Below, piece by piece: positions 1 through 11,493 of a DNA stretch of 48,927 bases. The notes below the pieces were generated by a model. It saw only the letters and a program-made list of their open reading frames with translations, made no database searches and was not told the DNA's origin. Within the stretch, counting starts at the first letter, position 1. The number at the start of each line of letters is the position of its first letter. The position numbers and the translations under genes were made by a program. This DNA comes from Welwitschia mirabilis (taxonomy: Eukaryota; Gnetophyta; Gnetopsida; Welwitschiales), in NCBI GenBank assembly GCA_051453625.1, contig JBOZIK010000001.1, positions 296,241,968-296,290,894 on the forward strand, written 5' to 3'.

Positions 1-184
1 GGCAGTCTCCCTTGATTCTAGCATGTTCTAAAGATTCGATGTAGCCTTAAAGCTCTTCTGGACTTGAAGAAAATGGATCCTGACAAACATAACTTCTGAG
101 AGGAAGTTTGTGTAAGAAGGCTTGGAGGTGATCCTAAAGAACTATGTTTCAAGGGGGAACTCAATCAAGGAAGGATCTTAACCG

Positions 185-440
185 ATGAAGTAGTATGGAA
201 AAAAGGGGGGAGGGTCTGAGAACTAGGTTTAGAAAAGATCCGAGGCAAATTGACCAAGGAAGGGAAGCAAAGGATAGGAGATTCCATGCTCTAAGAGGAG
301 GGGAGAAAGGACAAGGGACAGAGGAAAGGAGCAGAGAAGAGAGGAAGAAGAGGGAAAGAAGGAGAGGAGAAGAGAAAGGGAAGAGAGAAGGAGAGCAAAA
401 GAAAGGAGAGGAGAAGAGAAAGAAGAAGGGGACAAAGAAA
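185..440 (+). repeat. Long polypurine (GA-rich) tract
   Basis: About 255 nt of mainly A and G on the plus strand, with GAGGAG, GAAAGG and AGAGAAG motifs and few pyrimidines, mostly in the first half. It gives spurious Lys/Glu/Arg-rich frames on the plus strand and Ser/Phe/Leu-rich frames on the minus strand. I see no domain. Another purine-rich patch follows at about 640-735. Both could belong to an unrecognised retroelement leader. Confidence 0.7.
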
Positions 441-770
441 CATGGGGTCCTATGGTTGTAGGTCATCTTGGCATCCAATGTCGGAGACCCACACTAGGGG
501 GCCTGATTCACCTGAAGTTCTTTACTTGATTCTTCCCTCTTCTCAAAGCTGGCTAGTGTTGATAAAGGGAAGAGGCCTCATGTCCGCGTCATCACCTGAT
601 TGTTTCATCCTCGAAGGGAGCCAGAGGATAAGAGATTCCAACAAGGGGAAAAGGGGGAGTTGAGAGGTTAGTGTAAGGGGTAGAGGAAAAGAAGGGTTAA
701 GGAAGGAAGAGAGGTAAAGAAGAGGAGAGAGGGATCCCCCCGGTGCTGTCAAGTTGGCATCCAACCATTA

Positions 771-3700
771 TATTATTGATAGCTTTAGACTCAAAGTCCC
801 CTATATTTATTGTTTATAGCTTATAGATCCACATAACAAGTATGTCATTCTCATGCACTCAGATGCATTAGAGAATAATCTATTTTCAGTTTAGTTGACT
901 ATTTGTGTCATATTTGTGCTATTTTCTTTCATGATTCTATAGTGTAGGCAAAAGCACCATAAACAAGTATTTCACATCCATTAATCATATTATTTCCATG
1001 TAAGATGCATTCTAATGATGTTTAAAGTGGTTGAAGTCAATACATATATGAAAAAACACTGTTTCATTTTTATTTCTTTTTTTTAATCCCTGACTTTTGA
1101 CATAGAGTATCTGATTCATATGTTATACTATGAAGCCGAATTATTCCCTTTATAATCTTATATTTGAGTGACCCTTTTAAATATTGTTAAAAGTGAATTA
1201 TATCATAAATCACGTTGAGGTTAAAATGCGGTTATGTAGTGGTGTTAACCAATAGTTATAACTAAAGCGAATGGTTCTAGGACATTCTAGAAAGTTCTGC
1301 ATGTAACAATTTAATCTTTATTCAGGGTTGAATTTACATCAAGTTGTTAAAACAACATTTGGCTTTAAGGAGTGATTCCTATGTGAGATTGAGAGCTGAA
1401 GTTTAAAGTCCTTTTTAAGGCTTGGGTTTGTAAGCTTGGTTTCTCACTAAGAAGTCTGCACTGTTTCCCAGTTATCTTTTCCTCGACTTTGGAAGGCTTT
1501 ACCATGTAATATCTATATGTGTATATTTCAATCTCTTTTGTCTTTTGTTGTCATTTCTCTTTACTTCATAGACACAACCTTTTGGGACTTTTCTTTCTGA
1601 AGATTGCCAACTTTCTACTTTTTCAACTTTTTAAACACTGGAAGAATCAAAATAAACAGTTTTGGTTTTTACCTTCAACCATAGTTTCTGTTTGGTAAAC
1701 ATTTGAGTGTGGTTGGAGCTGGACAAAGTCGTTCATAATAGATTCAATCTGAATTCAAACAAATACAATGGTTAAGTGATATAACACATAAATACTAGGT
1801 GAAAAACAATAAATGTTAACAAAAATAAGCGCATAAAACTCAAACAAATGCCCCAATAATTCCAATCTACGACTCAGTTAAATGTGTTGAATACAACTCT
1901 TTTCTACTTCTCTTGAATTCTCAGCATTAAATCTCACAAGGTGGGAAAGTATTAATCCATATTATCTATATGCTGAACCACAACTGGCAAAACTGTGAAA
2001 TTGTTTATGTGTCATGTCATCTTCAATCATAAGACATAATTTTTTACAGTTGTTCCACAGATGATTTTTAAGTCTCAGTGATTCAGATGGGTTGTAATAA
2101 AACTAAATATCCATCAAACATTTCAGTCATCATTTAACCTCTTTTGGGAAAAAGGATCAAGACCACAATTGGCAAACATTCAGACAAAAAAACATTATAA
2201 ATAAGAAACCACTCAAAAGAAGAGAAAACTGCCAAAAAAAACGGAATTGCCAATACAAGGAGAAAAAACAAATGAGAAATTAATGAGCCTCAAGGTAGCT
2301 ACATACCATTGCTGAATCATTAACATTTTCACTAAGGACACGTTATACCTATAGCAAATATTCGGTTAGGATTTAAGTGCATTTCTGTCAGTAGGATTTA
2401 AGTGCATTTCTGTTAGTTGTCAATCTAAATTGACATGATGACAAGCAAAGGATATTAGTCTTTGTTCCTCCAATCTGGCAGGCTTACCATTTACCATCAA
2501 ATGATCAACCTTCGGCCGTGTACTTTGATAACACTTCACTCTTACTGTCAGACATATTCATCAGTTGCCACACGAAACTAAAGTCTTGCCTGCTTGACTT
2601 ATTTTGTACTACAGATCTAAACAAACAAGGGGATATACATTTCATCTGCACTTAAATTGTCTGATTGAGAATTTTCTCCTACCTGGGACCTGTTTTTCTA
2701 GAAAATTTTATGCACACTTAATATAATAAGAAATGTGATAAAAACTGGAAATTATTCTATCTTGTAGAGAAGGTAAACTCATCCTGTGAGTACACTACAT
2801 TCTTTTGCTGAGAATTTACTTAAGAAGTATATCTTATCCATTTTTGGGATTGCATCCCCTGCACAAGTAGCTCTCCTGTTTGGGTCATTGACTTGATATT
2901 TGGATAACACAAACATCCATTCTTAACCTCCTCTAAAGAAAACCTGGAAATTCCCCGTAATATTTATATCTTATCTTAATTCATGTATGTTTCATTTTAC
3001 ACTGCAAAATACAATCATTAAGTGCTGTTACACACTGCATTATCATACTTATTTTTATTAATTCAACGTGTCAAAACAAAATTGCATACCATACTTCTTA
3101 TTCATTAACCCAGATCCATTCAGGTATGTTCTGAAGAGTCAGAAGAGTATACCGTCTTTACATTGAAGCAATAATCCCCTGCCAATAGCTTCATCATGCA
3201 GTTTGGTTTTTAAGAATTCAATTAAATTTTTCCTTTTTCCTTTTTTTTTCTTTTTTAATAACAAGAAACAAAAATGTATCTATGTACAGAAATTTACATA
3301 TCAATTACCAATACATCCCCAGGGGAAGCAAACAGGGAGGATAAGGCCAAAATCTCAGAAAGAGAAAATACAAAAGGAAGGAAGAGCTTTAGCAAAGTTC
3401 GAAAACTGTAAACAGACAAAAAGCAACATGACAAACAGTAACCTTGAGGTCTATATGTGCACACAGACCATTTGTACCATGTCTCACATGGGCAGCAGAT
3501 GACCATTTTACGAAATTGAGGTAGTTAATGTTGCATGTTTGCGTATTATCGTTCACCACCCATGTATAGTTCAAGTGTATCTACGTCTGAAAGATTCATA
3601 TTCTTCATGCCAATGCAATTCAATCACAACATTAGACTAATCTCCAGCAGAAGTGAGTTTCAATCTATTCTCTCTGATGCTCATAAAATGATACCCTCCT

Positions 3701-4210
3701 CCATTTCCCCTACCAGGGTCCCAAACAAAAACTCAATGAGCAACACTTTGGAAGAAGAAAGGTTTGAGAAATCATCCCTGACAATATATATTTCTTTTGT
3801 TTGAAAAGTAAGATTAGGCCCCTCCCTGTTGCAGTTATGAGAGCTTCTTTTCCAAGATATAATCCATTCCAAAGATCATGCACGTCATGAATGACAAAAG
3901 AGCTCTCAGAGCTGGAGAAAGGCACAAACAAAGGGTCTGCATAACAGGTTAAGAAGGGAAAAGATAAATCATGGTGAGCATCAAACTATGTTAGGGGAGG
4001 TGGGGGAGTGGAAGAGGAGAGAAGAGGAGAGATGCTGACAAATCAGGCTTAGGGTTATATTGTGAAGCAGAGCGGCGCATCGTCGAACGTTTACCAGTGA
4101 AAGGGGAAGTGAAGGGAGTATCAGGTTAAGCCCACTTGCCAACAAAGTTTCTTAGCTCAAGACACCAGTGGTTCATTATCCCAGTTTTCTTTCCGAAGAT
4201 TCTCAGCCTG
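771..4210. other. Anonymous AT-rich stretch
   Basis: No gene or element is recognisable. Within it a 25-bp unit (TAGGATTTAAGTGCATTTCT...) is present twice in tandem at 2367-2416. Some minus-strand pieces have exon-like borders (near 3730-3950 and 2500-2600), but no known protein motif, so they are not called. Confidence 0.5.
2367..2416. repeat. Two-copy 25-bp tandem repeat
   Basis: Two adjacent 25-bp units differ at a single position (GTCAG versus GTTAG at the end). Confidence 0.9.
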
Positions 4211-4215
4211 CAAAG

Positions 4216-4630
4216 TGTTGATATGTAAAGCCAAATTTATTTCTTTGTAACGTCCCTAACGTTATTTTGCCCCATTTTAATATTGTAAAAGGAGGTTGTG
4301 TTATAAAACCATCCCTGGGGCTGTTAGGTAGAAAAGGGACCTGTGTCGAGAGGGATGATCCTTTTTAGCCCTAATTGGCTTGTAACCCTAAGCATATTTA
4401 AAGGTGGTGTAAGGATTGTTTGATAAGAGAGTTCTAAGAGGCAGCCTTGCCTGAAGCCTCTTGTTGGCTTGAAGCCTGTTGTTGGCCTGTAATTTCTGAA
4501 GAAGAAAATAGAGCTCTATGTTGCTTTCCCGTGGTTTTTCCCCTCATTAGGCTTTTCCATGTAAATCGTTGTCTCTCTATTTTCTCTTGTTGCATTGTTT
4601 AATCCCTTTGCATTTGTGTATTTCGTAACA
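4216..4630 (+). mobile_element. Solo LTR of the intron-5 copia family, with target duplication CAAAG
   Basis: A 415-bp LTR starting TGTTGATATG and ending CGTAACA, flanked by the 5-bp direct repeat CAAAG at 4211-4215 and 4631-4635. It is the reverse complement of the LTRs at 27327-27768 and 32715-33132 over its whole length, sharing for example GGTTTTTCCCC and CTTGAAGCC blocks. There is no internal region next to it, so it is a product of LTR-LTR recombination. It probably landed in or beside the LINE relic that follows. Confidence 0.93.
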
Positions 4631-4639
4631 CAAAGGACT

Positions 4640-5390
4640 TTTGCAACAAGGAAGCAGGTGCACTCTGTAGATATGACATGCTCAACAAGAATTCTAATCA
4701 AGCTATTGCTTGTGGTGGTCAGGGGTAAAATAATGAACCAAAATGTTAGCTGCATCCACCCATGGAGATTTGAAGCTGCTCTTACTACAGCAACCTCGTT
4801 TGATTTTCCACATCCTATTCTTCCCCAAGAACTTCTTAATGACTTCCAAACTAAAAGACTATCCTCTAGCATTCATTTTCAAGAGCTATGGCAACACGCA
4901 CAAGGGATACTTTTACAGGAAATAGAATCCCCTAAAGCTCAGATTCACATTCTTCCAGTCCGTTGAGACCTATTTAGATATTCCTATATCGTGGCCATGA
5001 ATTTTGGTGATGTAGGAATCCAACTTGGTACTATAAAATGAAGCCAAGCAACAGAAGATAAGGCCATGCCATGAGAAAACAATTCCTTGACAATACAAGG
5101 AAGTGGCATTGTAGAACTACAAGCGCATGTGCTGGAAATTTCCTCTCGAACAGCACGATACTACCGAAAACAGGGTACGTCTTGCCACAACCTCAAGAGA
5201 CTCCTTTAACCCCTTGCTGAAAGTCATACAATATCTTTCCTTCCAAATAAGCCACCATAAGGACATGAAGAGGACGGCATTGACATCTTAGGCTAGTGTA
5301 CGAGGCTAGTATACAAATGCCACACAACTTGCTGTCCAAATTCTGAACCACTCTCCCCTTGTGCATGCCAATGCATGAGGGGAGTGATTA
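4640..5390 (-). mobile_element. LINE (non-LTR retrotransposon) 3' coding relic
   Basis: Minus-strand reading, with a few stops, gives VLFMSLWWLIWKERY-MTF near 5220-5275. This is the LWWLIWKERN-type motif at the C-terminal end (zf-RVT region) of plant L1-like ORF2 proteins. Related sequence seems to continue to both sides, up to the 10-N gap at 5391. No poly(A) tail or target duplication was identified. It is non-functional. Confidence 0.6.
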
Positions 5391-5400
5391 ANNNNNNNNN

Positions 5401-6765
5401 NTGATTTGATTTGAATAATGAAAGGAGGATAGTCGAAGGTCTATGCCATCAACTCGAGATCGCTCTAGATCAAGTAATAGCAATTAGCAAGCTGCCATGC
5501 TATAGGCTAGAAGCATACGTGCATTTGCAGGCTAAAAGGTTTGCATAAAAATTATTACAAGAAATTCAAGTTTTAAGTGCAACAACAAAAGCAACAAATA
5601 ATATAAATCCAAAAAGGGAAAACAAGACAAACCACAAAGAGCAATTTACATGGTAAAATGCTCAAAAGCAAAGAAAACATTCACAAGAAAACAAAGGACT
5701 CTAATACCAGTCATGCAAAGGAACTTCTTGTTGTACAATGTGCACAAATCCAGACCCTTCAAACAGGGTTCACGTTTTAGTTAGATTAGTCGTCATTGAT
5801 GCCAAAATTATTATGAAAATATGCATTTATTACTTTTGCCTTGTGGGCTAACATGTTTCAATATCAACACTCAGCAAAGACAAAGTCAGAGATCGCAAAG
5901 AGCTTAGAAATTACTCCAAACTTGTTCCACCAACTCACGTTTCTTGCCACTTCGTTTTGAGTCTACCTGATTTTCCTTTGGGCAACTAAAATGTCAGTTG
6001 TCACTTCTTGACAACTTTAGCTTGGGCCGATCAAATCCCATATTCGGCTAATCAAACTGCTTACAACTATTATCAATGCAAGATATCCGGTTGGCCACAT
6101 AACCTGTCAAGTTGACTAGTCTTGCATAACAATCTTTTTCAAATTGAAAAGTTGTCTTTTTCCCCTTTATTTCTTTTTTTAAATCTCCCATTCAATTGGC
6201 GAGGTTCCTAACTTCAATCGCACACTTGTCTTTTTTTCAACAACAGCTATTGTGGGAAACAAACCTATTTATTTCAACTTGATTTGATGTAGAAGAGTTA
6301 CCTACAATAAAAGCCCTAACCTGTGATCAAGTTTTCTAAAGCTAACCTTTCTAAAGCATTCTCATTTCCTACCTAGTCCTCGTTAGAGTGTCAAGGATCC
6401 TTCATTGTACTACCTGGAGTGAATCAGACTTTTCATTCGTTCATTGTTGCTTTTTGAGAAAGGTTGAGACTGAATCTTGAAAAGTCTGCTTGTAAAGGTT
6501 TTAAATGAACTTAGCAAACCTTGGAATTGGTAATAACAAAAATGAGGAATAGCCTAGGTTTTAGGCTATATTCCGATAGCAGGGTACAGGTTTAGCCAAT
6601 CACTATAGATATTGTTCTTATGCTTTATTTTTTGCACTTAATTTCCATTTCCTGTTAGTAGATGAAATTGTTCACTTCGATGGCAGAAAAATTTTTAGGT
6701 TAAATTATGTGCTTTTTCATTATCAATAGATCTAATATTTAAGGAGAGAGATGAATTCAATAAAA
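5401..6765. other. Anonymous stretch with a weak iMet PBS-like motif
   Basis: No gene seen. On the minus strand TGGTATTAGAGTCC (about 5696-5709) resembles the iMet primer-binding site TGGTATCAGAGCC with two mismatches, which could be the scar of another copia element. No matching LTR pair was found. Confidence 0.3.
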
Positions 6766-6775
6766 CCTATCCACC

Positions 6776-6933
6776 TGTCCAAGATCGACTGCGATAGTGG
6801 TGAAGTCTTGGACATACTGAACACAGGGTCTAGAGTTTCAACCCCTGGGCGTATAGTTTGCATGGGCCAAAGTGCCAATGGGCATTTATGTATCACACAC
6901 TTACCTACTTGGGTCACTCTCTAAAAAAAAAAT
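6776..6933 (+). mobile_element. tRNA-derived SINE with poly(A) tail and 10-bp target duplication
   Basis: A 158-bp unit with an A-box-like GCGATAGTGG and a B-box-like GAGTTTCAACCCC about 45 nt later, ending in a ten-A run. It is flanked by CCTATCCACC (6766-6775) and CCTATTCACC (6934-6943), a 10-bp direct repeat with one mismatch. The arrangement fits a Pol III SINE. I cannot assign it to a named family. Confidence 0.75.
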
Positions 6934-6943
6934 CCTATTCACC

Positions 6944-7234
6944 CCACTCTAGGGTTAATTTGACCCAATAGTTTAAACCCAAGCAAAGCTTGAAAAATCT
7001 AAATCTACATTCCCTTTATTTATAGGACTCGCTTTATATCATAACTTTTAATTACAACATGTAAATGAACTACCAAGGGCTAAACTTCCATTACAACATT
7101 ACAACATAACATGAGAAACAAAAACCAAGTATAGACTTACTCAAATCTTGTCATCGTTAGTGAAGCATTCATCTATTAGAATCATTTTGGCCTTGGCTGC
7201 TTCTTTGGATTTAGAACTGTACTAGGTAGATGTG
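6944..7234. other. No recognisable feature
   Basis: AT-rich sequence before the older copia relic. It may be more of that relic, too decayed to read. Confidence 0.4.
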
Positions 7235-8143
7235 AAGACAAATTTCTTGGGTGGATCTTGAAGAAGAAATGAATGTATATATAGCTTAACGACTTTGTGA
7301 ATTCCAAACATCCATATCTTGCATGCAAGTTGAAGAAGAGTTTGTATGAGCTAAAACAAACTCCTAGGCAATGGTATAAGAAGTTTGATTTCTTCATGAA
7401 AACCAACACTATAGTATAAGCAACTACAATCATTGTGTGTACTTTTCAAGGCAACTTGAAGGCAAGTTTTGTGTGGTTTATTGCTAGCAACGGCATTGCT
7501 AACATTAAAAGAATGATGGGTAAATGAATAAAACAGTTTACCATGAGAGATCTCAGGTGATTACATAAGCAAAGGGTTGGATTGTTTTGGCACTCATAAT
7601 GCGAACCATGTGAAAACTCCCTTAAATTCATATTTTCAAGTGTTTCAGTTATGTGTGACATGAAATGTACCCATCCAGATATTGCCTCTGTTGTTATCAT
7701 TGATAACAGATTCATGAGTGATTTTGGTTGGATCACTGGTTGGTCATAAAGAGGATTCTAACATATCTGAGGGCTACATAGTTTGCAAGTTTTTGCTGTG
7801 GTGTTCATAATCCAGATATTCATGATCTTGTGATTGCTAATTTTACAGTTGATCAAGATACTAGAACCTTTGCAACAAGCTATACCTATGTGTTAGTCGG
7901 TGTATAATTAGCTAGTTAGGCTTCAATTGTTGGTAACTTTGTTAAAATGAAATATGTAGTTTTGTGTAAAGCTTGCAAGTAAATGTTTTGGGTATATGGA
8001 TTCTTAGTTCTCTAGAGTTGAAACAACATAAACATGTGTTTTGTGATATCCACAAAAGTATTTTATGGATAAAAAAGCTTGTTTAGTATCATGGAAGGAC
8101 AAAATGCACAAATGCAAGATTCCATTTTGTTAGAGGGTGTTGA
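7235..8143 (+). pseudogene. Older Ty1/copia relic: RT and RNase H fragment
   Basis: With stops and frameshifts the plus strand reads KLKKSLYELKQTPRQWYKKF (Tnt1-type reverse transcriptase), a F-MRDL patch, CTHPDIA followed by a RFMS-like patch, an RNase H segment (DQDTRTFATSY), and finally CDIHKSI, YHGRTK and FHFVRG. At 8143 the frame stops at the 5' LTR of the younger copia element and resumes at 16134, so the relic is the host of that insertion. No gag, integrase or 5' LTR was found. Confidence 0.8.
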
Positions 8144-8310
8144 TGCTAAGGCTTGCGCACACCATAGTCCCATGCCTAGGGATACGTGAAAACCCTAATG
8201 GTGTGTTTGCCTTAATAAGCAAGCTCTTGTTGAAATAACAGAGATGACGAGAAATAAATTTCAATTTTTGAGAAATCTTGTTCTGATCTTGGGACTCTTG
8301 TTTCCCAGCA
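8144..8310 (+). repeat. 5' LTR of the copia element
   Basis: 167 bp, TGCTAAGGCTTG...CCCAGCA. It shares AAGCAAGCTCTTGTTGAAAT and other blocks with the 3' copy, with scattered substitutions that indicate an old insertion. Confidence 0.95.
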
Positions 8311-8312
8311 AG

Positions 8313-8325
8313 TGGTATCAGAGCC
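8313..8325 (+). promoter_or_regulatory. Primer-binding site for initiator tRNA-Met
   Basis: TGGTATCAGAGCC, the exact iMet PBS consensus, two bases after the 5' LTR end. Confidence 0.95.
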
Positions 8326-8526
8326 ACGTTTTGCTCCTTGGCCTGGCTCTAATACCTACATTTCCACTCAAAACGGCTATATTTTTAAACTTTTTTTAAA
8401 AACGTTATTGTTTTTTCCATAGTTTTTTAAACTAACAATTATATTCTTAACTATTATCTCCTTTTTTTAAAATGTTTTCTGTAACGTTTTTTTCCCCTCT
8501 TTCAATGAGGGAGAGGGGCCACCCGA

Positions 8527-9800
8527 GTGTTGACTATGTGTTGGCCTAGATCACGTCTTTGCCCTGCACCTTGCTCGCCTTGGACCGCACCTGCCTATGC
8601 ACACTCTGCCTGTGTCAACTCCTGCTTGCGCCCGCCTCCACCTGTCCACCAACTCTTCCTTGCATGCTATCAGCCCGCGCCTCTAAAAGGTGCCTGTGGG
8701 CCTTTTGTCTACTGTCGCTCCATGCCTAGATCATGTCTGCAACCTCCTAGCACTCAGTTGTTGACGTCCCTGCACTTGCGACCTCCTTTCCTGCTTGTGC
8801 TTAGCAATGCTCTTGTTGCGTCCTTTTCCCCTGCAGGAATCCCTTGCCACCTACGCCTTGCGCCTGGCTCCCGTGCCTACCTTCGCACTTATCTCCACGT
8901 CTGTTGCCCTGCCAAGGTCCTCTACTAGTCGCCTGCCACCTACCACTAGCCTCGCTCCTCCTGCATCCCACCCCACTCACCAATTGTGCCTAAGACAGCC
9001 CTGCTGCTCGCCTGCAATCTGTTGTTCTCTCATTGTTGTCCACCATTCTTGTGCATCATTCCTATGCGTATCCGCGATGTGCCATTCTCCATGGCCCTGC
9101 AATCCTACGCTGCCTTTCATTGCCACTGTGCTTCTCCACAACCCTTCGCCTCTGTGCACCACAACTGCTTGATCGCCAACTCGCACTGTCTGTTCGCCAA
9201 CATCGTTCCCATGCACTGTCTGTCACGTTGTAGGTTGACGCTTGGTCACCCTGCACAGCTCTAGCCAGAATTGTGCCCTCGTCCAGCTCCTCCTGCAAGC
9301 GTTCCTGTGCACCCCCTTCACCATTCCTATGCCCCGTTTTGTTTCGTTGTCATGCGCTGTGCTTGGTTGCCGCCACTTCTTCCGCTTGTCCACTGGTCAC
9401 CCCAATGCTGCCTCCTCATCATTGATCGCTGACGATCTATTGTGTGATTCACCTCATGCGTTTTGAGTGATTTACAAGCTCCTACATGCTTGACAATGCA
9501 GTCTCTGCATTTGTCGTGGCCTCCACAATCTTCCCTGCGTGGCACTGTCTTCTCGCGACTATGTAGCTCCATCTGTGCCTTGCTGCCCACTCGTGCATGC
9601 AACCAATGCTAGCACCCTACGCCTTCCGTGCCTACGCCGCACTCCTGCGTCATCCATCGTCTGCACTATGAATGCAACTGCCTCCGCTGCCACTCGTGTA
9701 GGTCCTTCATGGCCACCGCCAGCTCTCTGCAGCTCGCCACCCACCTGTGAGTTAGTGTCCAATGCCATCCGCACAACCATTTTTTATTATTTCTTGTAGG
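8527..9800 (+). other. GC-rich, C-rich island in the copia leader
   Basis: About 1.27 kb, much richer in G+C than anything else in the window, with recurrent CCTGC, TGCCTA and CTCCTGC words. Several frames are open on both strands for 60-130 codons because of composition. The plus-strand products are rich in Pro, Cys, Ala, Ser and Leu, with no domain I recognise. I treat it as leader or captured sequence, not a gene. Confidence 0.6.
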
Positions 9801-9819
9801 TTTTTAGTCACTAACTCAA

Positions 9820-9888
9820 CGTTGGTGTAGTGGCAAAATCCTTCTCCTGCCGAGACACACGTTTGGATTTGAGCCTCACATTTTTTTT
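9820..9888 (+). repeat. tRNA-Gly-like / SINE-head segment with T8 terminator
   Basis: GTTGGTGTAGTGG (9821-9833) fits a Pol III A box, CTCCTGCCGAG resembles the tRNA-Gly(GCC) anticodon region, and GGATTTGAGCC (9865-9875) fits a degenerate B box. Eight T follow at 9881-9888. The acceptor stem does not close well, so this is a tRNA pseudogene or SINE head, not a functional tRNA. It lies within the copia leader. Confidence 0.55.
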
Positions 9889-9889
9889 A

Positions 9890-11493
9890 ATTTGTGCTAA
9901 CTGTTGTGTGCACATGCAGAATAATTAAGCTATTGCTCAGTTGTAGTCTAATTTCTACGCACATTTGTTTAGCTAAGCTATTGCTTAGCCATTAGCTTAG
10001 TTTTGCTTACATAGGCAGTTTTTTCATTTTTAACTGTTTTTGAGCTATTTTGGGGCATTTTTTAGCTTTTTCTTGAGTTTTGGGGCATTTTCCACACTTA
10101 TAAGCCCCAAACTTAGTTTTTAAGCCTTTTTTCGGTGCTTTTTAAAGGTTTTTAGGCATTCTCATGATCACTGTAAGCCCTTAACCTCTTTTTGTTCATC
10201 AAGTCAAGCTTGGGATGTGAAGAAAGATCTATTTGACGTTGAATTTTTCTCCCACTTAAACCTATTTTTTGTGATTTGGATAGATTAAACTAAGTCTGGG
10301 ATGTTGAGCAAGATCCACTTAGCTTAACTATACCAAGTTAGCCCCTATCTTCGTGTGTGGTTTTTGTTGTTTTCCATTACCTTTTCTCACATTTAAAATT
10401 TGATTTTTTGTTACTAAGGTTTAAAATTAGAAATTACCTTTCACCCCTCAACACATCTTGTTCTTCCACTGGCAATAAGTCTTGGTTAGTGGCGGGCATG
10501 GAGAGCCTTACAAAGACAAAGATCCATGTTAGGCTACACTACCCTCTGAGCTTGTTGTGTAGTCTTTAACTATTTTGACTGTGAAGTTTGGGTCGTATGG
10601 AGACTCGTGTCTCTCTTAAGCGAAAACATCCCAAGTGCCCCAAGGTCCAAACTCCCATGTATGCCTTGGTAATCAAGAGGATACTGGGTGGAGACTAAAG
10701 GCACAGTTGCAGGGACTACTTAGCTTTCATTGCCAAGTTCAGAAGGAGTGATAAATGTAATCAAATTTTAGAATTTACTAAGTCTAAGGTATAAGTAGGT
10801 CGCCAATATTACATGGTACTCTCCCTTAAAGGGGGTATACAGCTAAGGTAACCGAAACTAGCCGATGACTTAAATGCCACACGAAGGTGATTCACATTTT
10901 GTCCTTCTCTTCCCTCAAGAGACAAGGGTACCACCCTTAGAGAGGACGTGATCACTATCCGGATTCAAAAGCAAACTCTAAAATTGACAAATCCGCTTTT
11001 TCATCACCTAATAATCAAACTAGGCCCCTTGCGTTAAAATTTACCTCACCCACATTAAAAACTTTTTAAAAAAGTACCTTTGTTTGTTCACGTGCATGTA
11101 GGGTTTTTTGTAGTATGGGGGTTGTTTGGATAGATCACTCGGATTTTTGGGATTCATTCCTTTTTGTTGTGATTATACCTCTCCATCGTGACTTCTTTTT
11201 TTCTTTTTTCTTTTTTGTTTTTTTCCTTTTTTTTTTTTGGTTGCATCGTGACTTGGATAGATCACTTGAACTTGTGGATGAGAGCAAGATCCCTTTTCCT
11301 GTGACTATACCATTGTCTTCAATTTTTTCTAATTTTCCTCTCTTTTGGGTTTTTTTAACAAAGTTTTCTTTGTGTGTTGCATAAATCGCTTTTTAGTAGT
11401 GGATGTGAGTAATATCCCTCTAGAATTCAACTTTACCTCATGACTTATTAAAGCTTCTCTCTCTCTCTCTCTCTCTCTTCTCTTCGCATCCAT
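9890..11493 (+). other. Rest of the copia leader, with imperfect repeats and a CT microsatellite
   Basis: T-rich non-coding leader. A motif of the type GGATGTGAGCAAGATCC recurs imperfectly near 10213, 10299, 11275 and 11400, usually near an ACTATACC-like end. A (CT)n run occupies about 11454-11478, just before the gag ATG. Confidence 0.5.

Noticed and set aside
195-478. Overlapping Lys/Glu-rich and Ser/Phe-rich open frames
   Set aside because: They mirror each other on the two strands across the polypurine tract and are explained by composition alone.
2480-2600. Possible minus-strand exon reading DFSFVWQLMNMSDSK
   Set aside because: A stop follows quickly, the borders are ordinary, and there is no similarity to BIN4 or another protein I know.
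3681-3931. Minus-strand segment with a good acceptor (TTATGCAG) and a protein-like reading (WNGLYLGKEALITATGRG)
   Set aside because: No family is recognised, the frame changes after about 55 codons, and no linked exons with matching phase were found.
8527-9799. Several Pro/Cys/Ala-rich open frames on both strands
   Set aside because: High GC removes stop codons in most frames. No domain, no single dominant frame and no homologous pattern were recognised, and the block lies in a retrotransposon leader.
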